Of a stretch of DNA of 30,606 nucleotides, positions 5,887 to 15,217 are shown piece after piece. Each line of letters opens with the position of its first letter. Positions within the stretch are counted from its first letter, which is position 1. The notes under the pieces are model-generated. The model did no database searches. It saw nothing but the letters and a program-made list of their open reading frames with translations, and was not told the origin of the DNA. The translations under genes were made by a program, and so were the position numbers. This DNA is from a virus. The stretch covers positions 1 to 30,606 of the IMG/VR virus record IMGVR_UViG_3300048694_000032; one strand, given 5' to 3'.

Positions 5887-6408
5887 TTATGATTTTGAGA
5901 TTCCGTACAGGGTTGCAGTTGAGTATTGAACGAATTTTGTTGAACCTGGAAAATATAATTTTATTGAAGTGATTGCCGATGTGCTATTCCATACACCCGC
6001 AATCATCATCATAAGCATTGCGCTTACATTTCCTTCACCAACGCTTTCAGTAGAAACTGATTTGTAATTGCTTCCAGCATAGTTCGGAATATAAATTTGT
6101 TGAGACGAAAATGTATTTGATGTAGTTGATGCTCCGTTAGAAAAACCAGAAAGAATACGGGTAATCGGGTTATCTTTATCGCTGTAAGCAGCAGAACCAT
6201 CTCCATAAATTCTTCGCCAGTTGTAATTTGAGCCAGTATCTCCATTGAATTGCATTGCGATATTCTCACCAATATCAGCAAGGTCATTTCTTGTTGATGT
6301 AAGAATGGCAAGGTCAGTGTATGTAGCAGGAATAGAAGTAAAGTCAATGCTTGCTGAACCACCACTTCCTACGGTTACAGAAGCAATTTTAGTAAATGTA
6401 TTTGCCAT
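5887..6408 (-). CDS. Beta-rich fibre/receptor-binding protein, paralogue 1
   Basis: A 173-residue protein predicted to be nearly all beta. It shares a layout with the genes at 6974-7498 and 7536-8129: an N-terminal FTKIASVTVGSGG..IDFTSIPATYTDL block, a central FNGDTGSNYNWRRIYGDG block, and a C-terminal ITSIKLYF...ATLYGI ending. The plan suggests a compact jelly-roll tip or decoration domain on the virion. Three diverged copies in a row suggest alternative receptor-binding proteins or a hetero-oligomeric tip. The ATG overlaps the TAA of the HNH gene upstream (TAATG). Confidence 0.7.
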   Translation of the reverse strand: MANTFTKIASVTVGSGGSASIDFTSIPATYTDLAILTSTRNDLADIGENIAMQFNGDTGSNYNWRRIYGDGSAAYSDKDNPITRILSGFSNGASTTSNTFSSQQIYIPNYAGSNYKSVSTESVGEGNVSAMLMMMIAGVWNSTSAITSIKLYFPGSTKFVQYSTATLYGISKS

Positions 6409-6962
6409 TATATCTCCTTGGCCAACTTATCAGGAGCATACTGCTCTAGGATTTCTATTGCGTATTTCACTTTATCCTCTACTCTCTGTCCCGCTGGTTG
6501 GGCTTTACTCCATAATTCTAGGTTTTTAATTCTATTATCTTTACGATTGCCGTTCTTATGATGCACCGATTCACCTTTGTGTAACCATCTACCAATATGT
6601 TCTGCCATTACCAAACGATGTTCATATACATTTCCACTTTTGTTTGCCATAGGGTGATTAGGAAGGTGAAGTGAAATATATCCACCTTCTAAAACAGCAT
6701 ATCCAGATGATGATATTGCTTCGGGATGGTCATACAAAGCAACTCTGCGATAGTGCATCTGACACATACCTTTAGCAATATGTGGTTTTTTACACTGACC
6801 GATAGTGCAATGTTTGTATTTACTGAAGTTTCCTCTGGGTAAAACTTTTGCAATGTCCCCGTGTATGCGTAGACGCTTTGCGTGCATTGAACAAAGTCCT
6901 CGTTCTTTGCGAGATTTTTCGCAACCATCTACCCCACAAGGATAATGATTTTTATATGGCAT
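6408..6962 (-). CDS. HNH homing endonuclease with N-terminal zinc-finger repeats
   Basis: A 184-residue protein. Two similar Cys/His units come first: [19 protein letters not shown] at about 9-27 and [20 protein letters not shown] at about 52-71, both CxxxxC-x9-CxxH and likely zinc-binding. The nuclease core follows: [15 protein letters not shown], then [20 protein letters not shown], the HNH_3 type pattern. Such free-standing nucleases cut DNA at a homing site and spread between phages. It sits inside the series of paralogous fibre genes in the same orientation, 11 bases after the next gene's stop region, so it looks like an insertion. It starts with ATG at 6962. Confidence 0.88.
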   Translation of the reverse strand: MPYKNHYPCGVDGCEKSRKERGLCSMHAKRLRIHGDIAKVLPRGNFSKYKHCTIGQCKKPHIAKGMCQMHYRRVALYDHPEAISSSGYAVLEGGYISLHLPNHPMANKSGNVYEHRLVMAEHIGRWLHKGESVHHKNGNRKDNRIKNLELWSKAQPAGQRVEDKVKYAIEILEQYAPDKLAKEI

Positions 6963-6973
6963 AAGAAATTATA

Positions 6974-7498
6974 TCAGGCAAATGCCTTTATTCCGTAAAG
7001 AGTGAAAGTAGAGCCTGAAATGAAATTTCCTGTTTGTGTTTCTGAAATAGCAATACGAATCGATGTAATAGCGGAAGTGTCTCTCCATAAACCAACAGAT
7101 GCAACAGTCCAACCGCCAGAACCAGCATAGTTTGTTCTATTCAAAACGGTTTTATATGTAGTGCTATTACTGTAATTTTGAAGGTGAAAAATAGCATCGC
7201 CCAACTGACTTGCGGTTGCGTTTGCTGCTGGCAGCACACCAAATCTCATATTGTTAAAATTTGTAAGCCTGTCAGAAGATGCGGTTGAACCATCCCCACT
7301 TATCCTAGTGGAAGAATAATTAGTTCCAGAGTCACCATTAAATCTGAAACCGATTTCTCGAATAGTATTAGCACTATCAAATCTACCCTGAACAACTAAA
7401 ACCAAATCCGTATAACTTCCACTTATTGACGAAAAAGTAACGCTAGATTGTGCGCTTGAAAGAGTTGTCGTTGCAATCGGTTCGTATGTTGAAGCCAT
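6974..7498 (-). CDS. Beta-rich fibre/receptor-binding protein, paralogue 2
   Basis: A 174-residue relative of the proteins at 5887-6408 and 7536-8129. It has VTFSSISGSYTDLVLVVQGR near the N-terminus, FRFNGDSGTNYSSTRISGDG in the centre, and ITSIRIAI...FTLYGIKAFA at the end. Spacing of these blocks is nearly the same as in paralogue 1, while the residues between are very different, as expected for exposed loops that bind variable receptors. ATG at 7498. Confidence 0.7.
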   Translation of the reverse strand: MASTYEPIATTTLSSAQSSVTFSSISGSYTDLVLVVQGRFDSANTIREIGFRFNGDSGTNYSSTRISGDGSTASSDRLTNFNNMRFGVLPAANATASQLGDAIFHLQNYSNSTTYKTVLNRTNYAGSGGWTVASVGLWRDTSAITSIRIAISETQTGNFISGSTFTLYGIKAFA

Positions 7499-7535
7499 TA
7501 TGCACCTACCTTAATAAATGTCATAGTTATCATCC

Positions 7536-8129
7536 TCACGATTTTATTCCGTATAGTGCAAAATGTGAATACTGAGCAAGACTTTGTGTAAATCCTGAAA
7601 CAGAAAATTTTATTGTGTTAATCGCAGATGTACTCATCCATAACCCTGAATAAAGGCTCACAATTCCTTTTTCTGTTCCTGTATTGTTTGTATCGTTTCC
7701 ACCTAGTGTGCGAAATGTTTTGTATTTATTGCCGTTTGCGTAATCTAAAACATCTACAACACCTGCTCCGAACATTCCAGAGTCGTAAGTATTGCGTGGG
7801 ATGTTGGCGATTGTTGCGTATGTTTGACTTGTACTTGCTCCAGACGATGCACTTGCTCCATTTCCTTCTAAAGCGTGGCGAGCATAATTAGAACCAGTAT
7901 CAACAGAACCATTGCCAACACGAATTGCCAAAGAACCTTGGTCGCTTCCAGAAGAAGAACCACGAGCAAGCCATCTAATTTGAAGATGTGTGTAAGTGCT
8001 TGGTATGGAACTAAATGTTACTTCTGAAGTTCCTCCAGAGCCTACGGTTACTGTAGCAATAGATTCAAAAGAGTTATTTGAAATACTTCCACTAATGCTT
8101 GAAGCGATAATTCCTAGAATTGGTGTCAT
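7536..8129 (-). CDS. Beta-rich fibre/receptor-binding protein, paralogue 3
   Basis: A 197-residue protein with a distinct N-terminal stretch, MTPILGIIASSISGSIS, before the conserved block (IATVTVGSGG, then VTFSSIPSTYTHLQIRWLAR). The centre (DTGSNYARHALEGNG) and C-terminus (INTIKFSVSG...FALYGIKS) match the other two copies. The short hydrophobic N-terminal segment, which I have seen in other phage fibre proteins, may attach it to the virion. The ATG overlaps the TAA of the collagen-containing gene upstream (TAATG). Confidence 0.72.
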   Translation of the reverse strand: MTPILGIIASSISGSISNNSFESIATVTVGSGGTSEVTFSSIPSTYTHLQIRWLARGSSSGSDQGSLAIRVGNGSVDTGSNYARHALEGNGASASSGASTSQTYATIANIPRNTYDSGMFGAGVVDVLDYANGNKYKTFRTLGGNDTNNTGTEKGIVSLYSGLWMSTSAINTIKFSVSGFTQSLAQYSHFALYGIKS

Positions 8130-8542
8130 TAGGAAATGTCACCCACAATCGTAAACGTATTGCTTGCTGTACAGATAACAGATGCTGACGAGTACTGCGC
8201 CCGCAGTTTAGGAGCAGCAGCGGTTGCACCAGTTGAGGTGATAGTTACACCTGCGCCAGCAGCAAATGAAGTCTGACCTGCGCCAATTTGCTGTACGTTG
8301 ATGACATCGTTAGCGCTAAAGACTGACGGAGGTACAGTGACAGTATTTGCAGAAGCATTAGATACAGTAACTAATTTATTAACATCACCAGCAGCCAAAG
8401 TGTAAGAGGCTACCTGCGCTGAGAAACCAGCAAGGACTGGACCTGTTGGTCCTGTAGCACCTGTAGTTCCTGTGCTACCCGTTGGTCCTGTCGGACCTGT
8501 TGGTCCTACTGTAGTTGGATTAGGAGTTATACCGACTGTCAT
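8129..8542 (-). CDS. Short collagen-like fibre protein with beta C-terminal domain
   Basis: A 137-residue protein. Residues ~13-36 are Gly-X-Y triplets ([19 protein letters not shown]), enough for a short triple helix. The rest is a beta domain (YTLAAGDVNKLVTVSNASAN, VINVQQIGAGQTSFAAGAGV, ending FTIVGDIS) closely related to the C-terminus of the gene at 8876-9697. A trimeric fibre with a stalk and a head domain is the likely form. It starts 1 base after the preceding stop. Confidence 0.75.
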   Translation of the reverse strand: MTVGITPNPTTVGPTGPTGPTGSTGTTGATGPTGPVLAGFSAQVASYTLAAGDVNKLVTVSNASANTVTVPPSVFSANDVINVQQIGAGQTSFAAGAGVTITSTGATAAAPKLRAQYSSASVICTASNTFTIVGDIS

Positions 8543-8543
8543 T

Positions 8544-8876
8544 TTATGCTATCTCGCTTCCGAATGCTGAGAATGAACTTGTACCTGTCGTTGAATAAAT
8601 CGTCACAACATCTGTTGTGGCCAAAGTAATTCCACCTGTGTAGGTAAATGTAGCACCAGCAGCAAGTGAAAGACCGTAGACAATGTAGTGCTGGCTGGCT
8701 AACGCTGCACCCGCTGGACGAATTGCTATGCGGATAGTGTCAGCAGTAGATGCGCCAGTGTTTACTACGTTAATGCTTGAGACAACCGTCGAGGTTGCGG
8801 CAGGAACTGTATAGAGCGTTGTCGCTGTGGTAGCGCTAGGCGCTGATTGACCAAGAACTTTATATACCGTTGCCAT
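8544..8876 (-). CDS. Small beta-rich virion protein
   Basis: A 110-residue protein starting MATVYKVLGQSAPSATTATT and rich in Thr, Ala, Ser and Val, with alternating strands through to FSAFGSEIA. Proteins of this plan in other phages are small tail or decoration proteins. I chose ATG 8876, which overlaps the previous TAA (TAATG) and has GGAG upstream, over the ATG at 8903 that lies inside the preceding gene. It lies between two fibre genes that share a domain, suggesting it acts with them. Confidence 0.7.
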   Translation of the reverse strand: MATVYKVLGQSAPSATTATTLYTVPAATSTVVSSINVVNTGASTADTIRIAIRPAGAALASQHYIVYGLSLAAGATFTYTGGITLATTDVVTIYSTTGTSSFSAFGSEIA

Positions 8877-9697
8877 TAGGATAGGTCTCCAATCAGTGTC
8901 CAAACGTTAGTGTCTGTCTTAACCAGAGTTGCAGCAGACCATTGAGCACGAGTCTTTGTTCCAGTGCCATTGACTGTAACGCCAGCAGCGCCAGAAACTG
9001 TTACCTGTCCTGCTCCGATTTGCTGGATGTTTACCTGTGCGCCCGTAGCGAATGCAACGGTAGCGTTTGCTGGCACAGTTAGTGTTATGGCAGAAGCATT
9101 ACTTAAAGTGACAAGTTTATTCTTGTCTGTTAGAGCAAGTGTATATGTGGTTCCAGTTTGTGCATTGAGCGTTAAGTCTAAGTTGATATTGGTCAACGTG
9201 TTAGACGCACCATCAATGGTCTTGTTGGTCAAGGTTTGTGTGGCGTTTGTTGTTACCACAGTATCTGTGACCGCAGGAAGAGTTAAAGTGGTAGTTCCAG
9301 CAACCGCTGAAGCCTGTACTGTTGTGGTTCCACTTGATGAACCAGAGAAGGCAACGTTAGTTACTGGGTTGATTGATGCCTTGAAAGCATTAAGGTCATC
9401 AGAGGTAAGAACGTGCTGAACTCCAGCGCCTGCTGTGTGAGCAATCGCTGACGTTCCTGCTCGTCCTCGAACGATGGTAAAAGTATCGCTAGAGACTGCA
9501 GTAATAAAAACAATTTCTTCGTTCGTAGTATCTGGGTCTAGCGCTACTGTGAACTGGTCAACATTTCCTGCGGCAAGTGTGACTCCACCAAGCAAGGCGG
9601 TGCCAGTACCTGTGGCAACAGTCATTGACGTTGCCGATGAAGATATGCCAGATGCCAGTGTTGTTTCAACTGACGTTGATGAGTATTGGCGAGTCAT
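8876..9697 (-). CDS. Modular tail fibre protein
   Basis: A 273-residue fibre protein. Residues ~1-105 form an attachment-like domain (EEIVFITAVSSDTFTIVRGR, then GTSAIAHTAGAGVQHVLTSD). This pattern of a declared interface, GRG/GRA turn, GT and H..GA also appears near the start of the connector at 9707-10609. Residues ~150-175 have the common fibre motif TLTNKTIDGASNTLTNINLD. Residues ~180-273 are a beta domain shared with the gene at 8129-8542 (NKLVTLSNAS, VNIQQIGAGQ, WTLIGDLS). It overlaps the next gene by TAATG and has AGGAAGG just upstream of its ATG. Confidence 0.8.
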   Translation of the reverse strand: MTRQYSSTSVETTLASGISSSATSMTVATGTGTALLGGVTLAAGNVDQFTVALDPDTTNEEIVFITAVSSDTFTIVRGRAGTSAIAHTAGAGVQHVLTSDDLNAFKASINPVTNVAFSGSSSGTTTVQASAVAGTTTLTLPAVTDTVVTTNATQTLTNKTIDGASNTLTNINLDLTLNAQTGTTYTLALTDKNKLVTLSNASAITLTVPANATVAFATGAQVNIQQIGAGQVTVSGAAGVTVNGTGTKTRAQWSAATLVKTDTNVWTLIGDLS

Positions 9698-9706
9698 TAG
9701 CCTTCC

Positions 9707-10609
9707 TTATTTGGTGATGTGTAAGCGAATTGGGAACTGGTCGGAGAGTTTGAGTGACTCTTCTTGCAAGCGTTGTTGATACAAAGCAAAAATGTACTTT
9801 GATGCAGCAACACCAGCACCAGATGGAATCTTGGAATCATTAAGGTCTGCTTCTGCAGATGAGAGATTGATACGGCCAGTATCTAGGAATGAGAGCATAC
9901 GATAGATAGCACCGTAGACAACTACATCCTGGCAGGATTCTGGAAGACCAGTGACATCGACAAAGTCATCGGTGTTAGCATCCATCGTATCTGGAATCAT
10001 TGCGTACCAGACTTTTACCGTACGTCCTGGCTGAATGTTCTCGTACAAGTTAACAGTCTTTTGTGTGTTAAATGTTGGTGTGTTTGATAATGGGTCAAAG
10101 CGCCAGCGCTTGACTGGAATCCATTCTTTGGATGAACCTGTGGTTTGCCAGGACATATACAAAACTTCACGAGCATCATCTGGCAGCGGATATGTAACCT
10201 GCGCTGCGTTAAATGTGAAAGATACTGTTCCTACTGCAAAGAGTTTTGGATAGAAGGAACGAATCGTATCATTGATAGCCTTCTTAATTGACACCCGTGG
10301 GAATGATGGAGCCAGGGTAACCATCGCATTAAGTGCGTGTGGAGACGGAGTAGTTCCCATATAGCCACGACCAAATCCTGGCGCAGCATTGAGCGTATTG
10401 TTTTGCTTATCAAAGTTATCTACCCAGATGAGTTCATCATCAATCTCGATAGTTCCTTTAGCCAAGTTATCTGATGAACCAACCTTGATTGCTGTCGTGG
10501 TGGTCGTCAAACCCGAAGGGTTAGTGACGTAGGTAAGACGGTCCTGTCGTAGCGTGTAACCAATAAGGTTACTTTTTACGGTGTCTACCATTTCGTTGAA
10601 TGTTGGCAT
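9707..10609 (-). CDS. Head-tail connector / tail adaptor-like protein
   Basis: A 300-residue protein. After an N-terminal helix (FNEMVDTVKSNLIGYTL) there is a short beta module with DDELIWVD, PGFGRGYMGT and PHALNAMVTL. The body has KKAINDTIRSFYPKLF, a strand-rich centre and a helical C-terminus (YGAIYRMLSFLD, then AASKYIFALYQQRLQEESLK). The order of helices and the KKAINDTIR..YP motif are like adaptor proteins that join portal to tail in short- and long-tailed phages. The ATG at 10609 is preceded by AAGG and lies within the last 41 bases of the glycosyltransferase gene, an unusually long overlap. Confidence 0.65.
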   Translation of the reverse strand: MPTFNEMVDTVKSNLIGYTLRQDRLTYVTNPSGLTTTTTAIKVGSSDNLAKGTIEIDDELIWVDNFDKQNNTLNAAPGFGRGYMGTTPSPHALNAMVTLAPSFPRVSIKKAINDTIRSFYPKLFAVGTVSFTFNAAQVTYPLPDDAREVLYMSWQTTGSSKEWIPVKRWRFDPLSNTPTFNTQKTVNLYENIQPGRTVKVWYAMIPDTMDANTDDFVDVTGLPESCQDVVVYGAIYRMLSFLDTGRINLSSAEADLNDSKIPSGAGVAASKYIFALYQQRLQEESLKLSDQFPIRLHITK

Positions 10610-11654
10610 TACCCACCTTTTCCTTATAGAACTCTAGGTTCTTTATTAGCCGTTCATCATTAGGCGACATCTCTGCCGCAATCTTTCCGTGTTTGTATGC
10701 AGTCTTGAAATCACCTAACTGCCACGAACACACTGCTATTAAGTCATCTGCCATATGGCCCCAGGCCCAGGCTTCAGATAAAAACTCTGTAGGTTTTTGT
10801 TTTACTTTCAGCGCTTCCTTAGATACAAGGACACACTCTGCCCACTCACCGTTGAGGTAGTAGTGGTTTGCTAGAGCAAGAAGTGCTTCTCGTGAAGGGA
10901 AGATTTCGACTGACTTCATCAGCCATTCTTCAGCCTGTTCTGGTTCACACTTTGACAGAATACGCATAGCGTATCCCTTTTCAGCAATGAACACAGAAAT
11001 CTCTAAGTACTCTTTAAGAGTAGAAGCAGCCTCGGTAAACATCTTTCGGTAGAAGTATTCTCTGCCTAAGTAGTACAAGTTACGAGAGTTCTTCTCTTCC
11101 TTGACCGCTTGTTCTAACTGCGGAAGATACTGTCCACGAGATTTTGTTTTATCTGGCAAGTGCCATATCTCAAAGTTAAACTTCTTGCTGGTCTTTGGTT
11201 CATCGTCATACTCTGTTGGTACTTCGTGAATCGGATATATCCAGCGGATACCTTTACGCTTGTGGATTCTAAAGCCATCAAACTCTACTGCTGGCTGTCC
11301 ATCTTCTGTCCAGTCAGTAATGAATCTGTACTGCGGTCTTGAGATTCCTTCTGCTAAAGCCTTCTCTAATTCAGGCCGCCATCCTGGCTGCATTACCTCA
11401 TCCATATCCAAGGCTACGCAGTAATCTACATCGTCAGGCAAAGCCATTAAACTTGCATTGCGAGCATCATCAAATCTAAATGGAACTGACCTGACGTGGA
11501 TAACATTGATACCAAGTTCTTGCGCTATCTCAACTGTTTTATCTGTTGAGCCAGTATCTGCTATAAGATGATAGTCAGCATCTTTGCTAGATTCATACCA
11601 GCGTTTGACGTGCTTATCTTCATTGAGTGCGATTGTATAGACGGCAACTTTCAT
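10569..11654 (-). CDS. Family 2 glycosyltransferase with TPR-like C-terminus
   Basis: A 361-residue enzyme. The N-terminal ~230 residues are a GT2 (GT-A fold) domain: MKVAVYTIALNEDKHVKRWY, then IADTGSTDKTVEIA, FRFDDARNASLM and the metal/nucleotide-binding DMD at 83-85 within ALDMDEVMQPGW, and an IHEVP motif near 150. The C-terminal ~130 residues are helical pairs resembling TPR repeats (YYLGREYFYRKMFTEAASTL, then AVCSWQLGDFKTAYKHGKIA), often used to hold a protein acceptor. GT2 enzymes move a sugar from a nucleotide-sugar donor. The gene lies 12 bases after the Thr-rich collagen-like fibre gene and inside the structural block, so a virion protein is a likely acceptor. Modification of host glycans is the alternative. 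Confidence 0.87.
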   Translation of the reverse strand: MKVAVYTIALNEDKHVKRWYESSKDADYHLIADTGSTDKTVEIAQELGINVIHVRSVPFRFDDARNASLMALPDDVDYCVALDMDEVMQPGWRPELEKALAEGISRPQYRFITDWTEDGQPAVEFDGFRIHKRKGIRWIYPIHEVPTEYDDEPKTSKKFNFEIWHLPDKTKSRGQYLPQLEQAVKEEKNSRNLYYLGREYFYRKMFTEAASTLKEYLEISVFIAEKGYAMRILSKCEPEQAEEWLMKSVEIFPSREALLALANHYYLNGEWAECVLVSKEALKVKQKPTEFLSEAWAWGHMADDLIAVCSWQLGDFKTAYKHGKIAAEMSPNDERLIKNLEFYKEKVGNANIQRNGRHRKK

Positions 11655-11666
11655 AACCGTTTATTA

Positions 11667-13533
<1,867 letters not shown>

Positions 13534-13537
<4 letters not shown>

Positions 13538-13830
13538 GATGCGACCTGTCGGAGAGCAGCCGCAGCAGGTATTCCAGAAGTGCCAGCGATGTAATTACAT
13601 ATACCGCTAAAATCAAGATAATCTTTTTCGCTAGTGATACCAGCAATTTGATTGATAACCCCCACTGCATCGGTCTTAGTAATTGCTACGCCTCTAGCAG
13701 CAGCCCACGCACGGGCTGCGCCTGAGACATCAAGGTAGGATGAACGAGGTGGATAAGTAGTACCGCCACCTGCGGCAAGACGATTAAGTTCGTCCTTGAG
13801 TGTTGACCAAGACTGTCCATACATCGTCAT
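13534..13830 (-). CDS. Hypothetical virion-region protein (98 residues)
   Basis: A 98-residue protein starting MTMYGQSWSTLKDELNRLA. It has an ARAWAAARGVAITKTDAVG segment and a second similar helical block (LDFSGICNYIAG). The first and second halves look weakly alike (YLDVSGAARAWA versus YLDFSGICNYIA), suggesting an internal duplication of a ~35-residue unit. GGAG lies five bases or so before the ATG at 13830. Family and role are not recognised; its place suggests a virion or assembly part. Confidence 0.65.
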
Positions 13831-13839
13831 AGTTGTCTC

Positions 13840-14142
13840 CTACTTCTTAGATTTATTTCTTTGTGAAATAGCCGCAGCCTTTTTCTTTGCATCTGCTTTG
13901 CTTGATGCTCCCCACGCTTGAAGCGATAAGAGAAGCCTTGTCGGCTCGCCATTTGGTTTTCTTTCAGGTCCTGGCATATTTCCCATACGAGCAAGGAAAG
14001 ATGCTCGTCGTGGGTTGTCACCAGATTTTACTGGCGCTTTAAGATTGTGACCCTGTGCTTTGGCTGATGCTCGTCCTTTTGCATTGAGGCCACCTTTAGG
14101 ATTCTTACCCTCTTTGCGTTGCCACGCTGGACTTTTTGCCAT
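13840..14142 (-). CDS. DUF6321-like basic protein
   Basis: A 100-residue very basic protein with AWQRKEGKNPKGGLNAKGRA at its start, then NPRRASFLARMGNMPGPE and GEPTRLLLSLQAWGASSKAD. This pattern is characteristic of a phage family I know as DUF6321, present in many unrelated tailed phages. No activity is established. The abundance of Lys/Arg and the position between capsid and tail genes suggest a virion or nucleic-acid-binding role (inference). Its first 38 bases overlap the preceding small gene. Confidence 0.75.
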   Translation of the reverse strand: MAKSPAWQRKEGKNPKGGLNAKGRASAKAQGHNLKAPVKSGDNPRRASFLARMGNMPGPERKPNGEPTRLLLSLQAWGASSKADAKKKAAAISQRNKSKK

Positions 14143-14263
14143 ACTCTCCGTACTTTCCTAAGATGTCTTTTACAGTTCCGTTTTTATTTAGACGAACTAC
14201 AAATCCATCTCTGATAACAACAGGATTGAATTTAATATGCTTGCGGTGTTGACCTGAAGACAT
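14105..14263 (-). CDS. Hypothetical basic protein (52 residues)
   Basis: A 52-residue frame starting MSSGQHRKHIKFNPVVIRDG and ending in a Lys/Arg-rich tail. The centre (VVIRDGFVVRLNKNGTVKDI) reads like a small two-strand hairpin. The ATG overlaps the preceding TAA (TAATG). No clear ribosome binding site and a 38-base overlap with the next gene lower the confidence. No family recognised. Confidence 0.55.
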   Translation of the reverse strand: MSSGQHRKHIKFNPVVIRDGFVVRLNKNGTVKDILGKYGEYGKKSSVATQRG

Positions 14264-14436
14264 TACTTCTTCTTGCCCATTTTCTTCTTGGACATTTTTG
14301 CTTCAGATAAAGCAATGGCAATAGCCTGCTTGCGAGACTTAACAACTGGACCCTTCTTGCTTCCGCTGTGAAGTGCGCCAGCCTTAAACTCGTGCATTAC
14401 TTTCTGTACTTTCTTAGCGCCGCTAGCCTTTTTCAT
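14263..14436 (-). CDS. DUF6496-like small basic protein
   Basis: A 57-residue protein with KVMHEFKAGALHSGSKKG followed by RKQAIAIALSEAKMSKK and a Lys-rich tail. I recognise this as the pattern of DUF6496, a short family found in many phages and some bacteria, function unknown. The ATG overlaps the preceding TAA (TAATG) and its TAA overlaps the next ATG. The basic nature fits the small-gene cluster around it. Confidence 0.75.
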   Translation of the reverse strand: MKKASGAKKVQKVMHEFKAGALHSGSKKGPVVKSRKQAIAIALSEAKMSKKKMGKKK

Positions 14437-14624
14437 TATGCTAGGTCCGCTTCGCTCATACTTGGAAGTGGCTTTTCTGTACGACCCTTGCCACCTACAC
14501 CAGTTTGAATATCTGCGTAGTTACGGTATTTACCAACAGTTCCGTATTCTTCAATGCGGACTTTCTGTGGTTCCATCTGTTCGTGGATAATTGCTTCTTG
14601 TTCACCGAGCCAGTCGCCAGCCAT
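14436..14624 (-). CDS. Hypothetical protein (62 residues)
   Basis: A 62-residue mixed-charge protein starting MAGDWLGEQEAIIHEQMEPQ and ending EKPLPSMSEADLA. It is the only acidic-to-neutral product in a row of basic ones. No domain, membrane segment or Cys cluster is apparent. Start and stop are shared with neighbours by TAATG junctions, so it is very likely expressed. Confidence 0.62.
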   Translation of the reverse strand: MAGDWLGEQEAIIHEQMEPQKVRIEEYGTVGKYRNYADIQTGVGGKGRTEKPLPSMSEADLA

Positions 14625-14770
14625 TATTTAGCCTTCTTTCCTTTAGCGCCCTTAGAGATTTCGTTGTAGGTTTTCATCTGCATAGCCTTGCCAGTTTTCT
14701 TTGCTTCCTTCTTGGCGGCTGCTTTTCCTTTTGCTGTATAAGCAAACTTCTTATTTCCTACTTTTGGCAT
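14624..14770 (-). CDS. Lysine-rich small protein
   Basis: A 48-residue protein, about one third Lys, starting MPKVGNKKFAYTAKGKAAAK. ATG 14770 was preferred over an ATG at 14809 because GAGG lies eight bases upstream and the earlier start would sit inside the preceding gene. Ala/Lys runs recall DNA-binding tails. It may neutralise packaged DNA, but no family assignment is possible. Confidence 0.65.
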   Translation of the reverse strand: MPKVGNKKFAYTAKGKAAAKKEAKKTGKAMQMKTYNEISKGAKGKKAK

Positions 14771-14771
14771 A

Positions 14772-14930
14772 TTACTTTCCTCTTGAAACGTGCTTCTTGC
14801 CACCTGCAAAGGATGCCTTTAAACCTGTGGTGTGAGCAGTGGTTGTACCTGCAGCCATAGACTTAGGCGCAGACTTCTTTCCACCTTTGAATGGGAATCC
14901 TACGGATTCCTTCTTCTTTACTGTTTTCAT
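14772..14930 (-). CDS. Basic Gly/Ser/Lys-rich small protein
   Basis: A 52-residue basic protein starting MKTVKKKESVGFPFKGGKKS and ending FAGGKKHVSRGK. AGGAG stands five bases before the ATG, a strong ribosome binding site. The stop is two bases before the next gene. Low complexity and basic composition resemble its neighbours and the proteins at 26277-26420 and 28182-28328. Function unknown. Confidence 0.65.
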   Translation of the reverse strand: MKTVKKKESVGFPFKGGKKSAPKSMAAGTTTAHTTGLKASFAGGKKHVSRGK

Positions 14931-14932
14931 TG

Positions 14933-15217
14933 TTACTCCTTGAATGTAAGGTTAATTCCATCGAATGCTTTACCGCCTTCGTTGGAGAACTTAACCGCTG
15001 CGTCTATATCTTTTTGTCTTGTACTGCGTGGCTCAATACCCTGCTTTACTGCGGAGTAATACGAGTCCAACTCTTTGTCGTCTTTCTTAATCTGGTCTTT
15101 ATCCCAACCACTTCGTGATGGAGTAGTTGATGGAGCAACCATTGGCATATTCTGTTGTAAGCAATCACCATACGATTGATGGTCTTGCGTCTTACAACTT
15201 GCTGTGCAATTTGTCAT
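14933..15217 (-). CDS. Small protein with N-terminal Cys motif
   Basis: A 94-residue protein starting MTNCTASCKTQDHQSYGDCL. It is followed by a charged helix region with ELDSYYSAVKQGIEPRST and a C-terminal VKFSNEGGKAFDG. The CxxxC-x10-C spacing and HxSYGxC pattern recur in small actinophage proteins located beside capsid genes. The cysteines could bind zinc or form disulfides. The ATG overlaps the preceding TGA as ATGA. Role unknown. Confidence 0.7.
   Translation of the reverse strand: MTNCTASCKTQDHQSYGDCLQQNMPMVAPSTTPSRSGWDKDQIKKDDKELDSYYSAVKQGIEPRSTRQKDIDAAVKFSNEGGKAFDGINLTFKE

Noticed and set aside
7498-7533. 11-codon frame between paralogues 2 and 3 with start and stop overlaps
   Set aside because: Too short to judge; the GAGG sits directly against its ATG, so initiation is unlikely. 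It may be a spacer or leader peptide.
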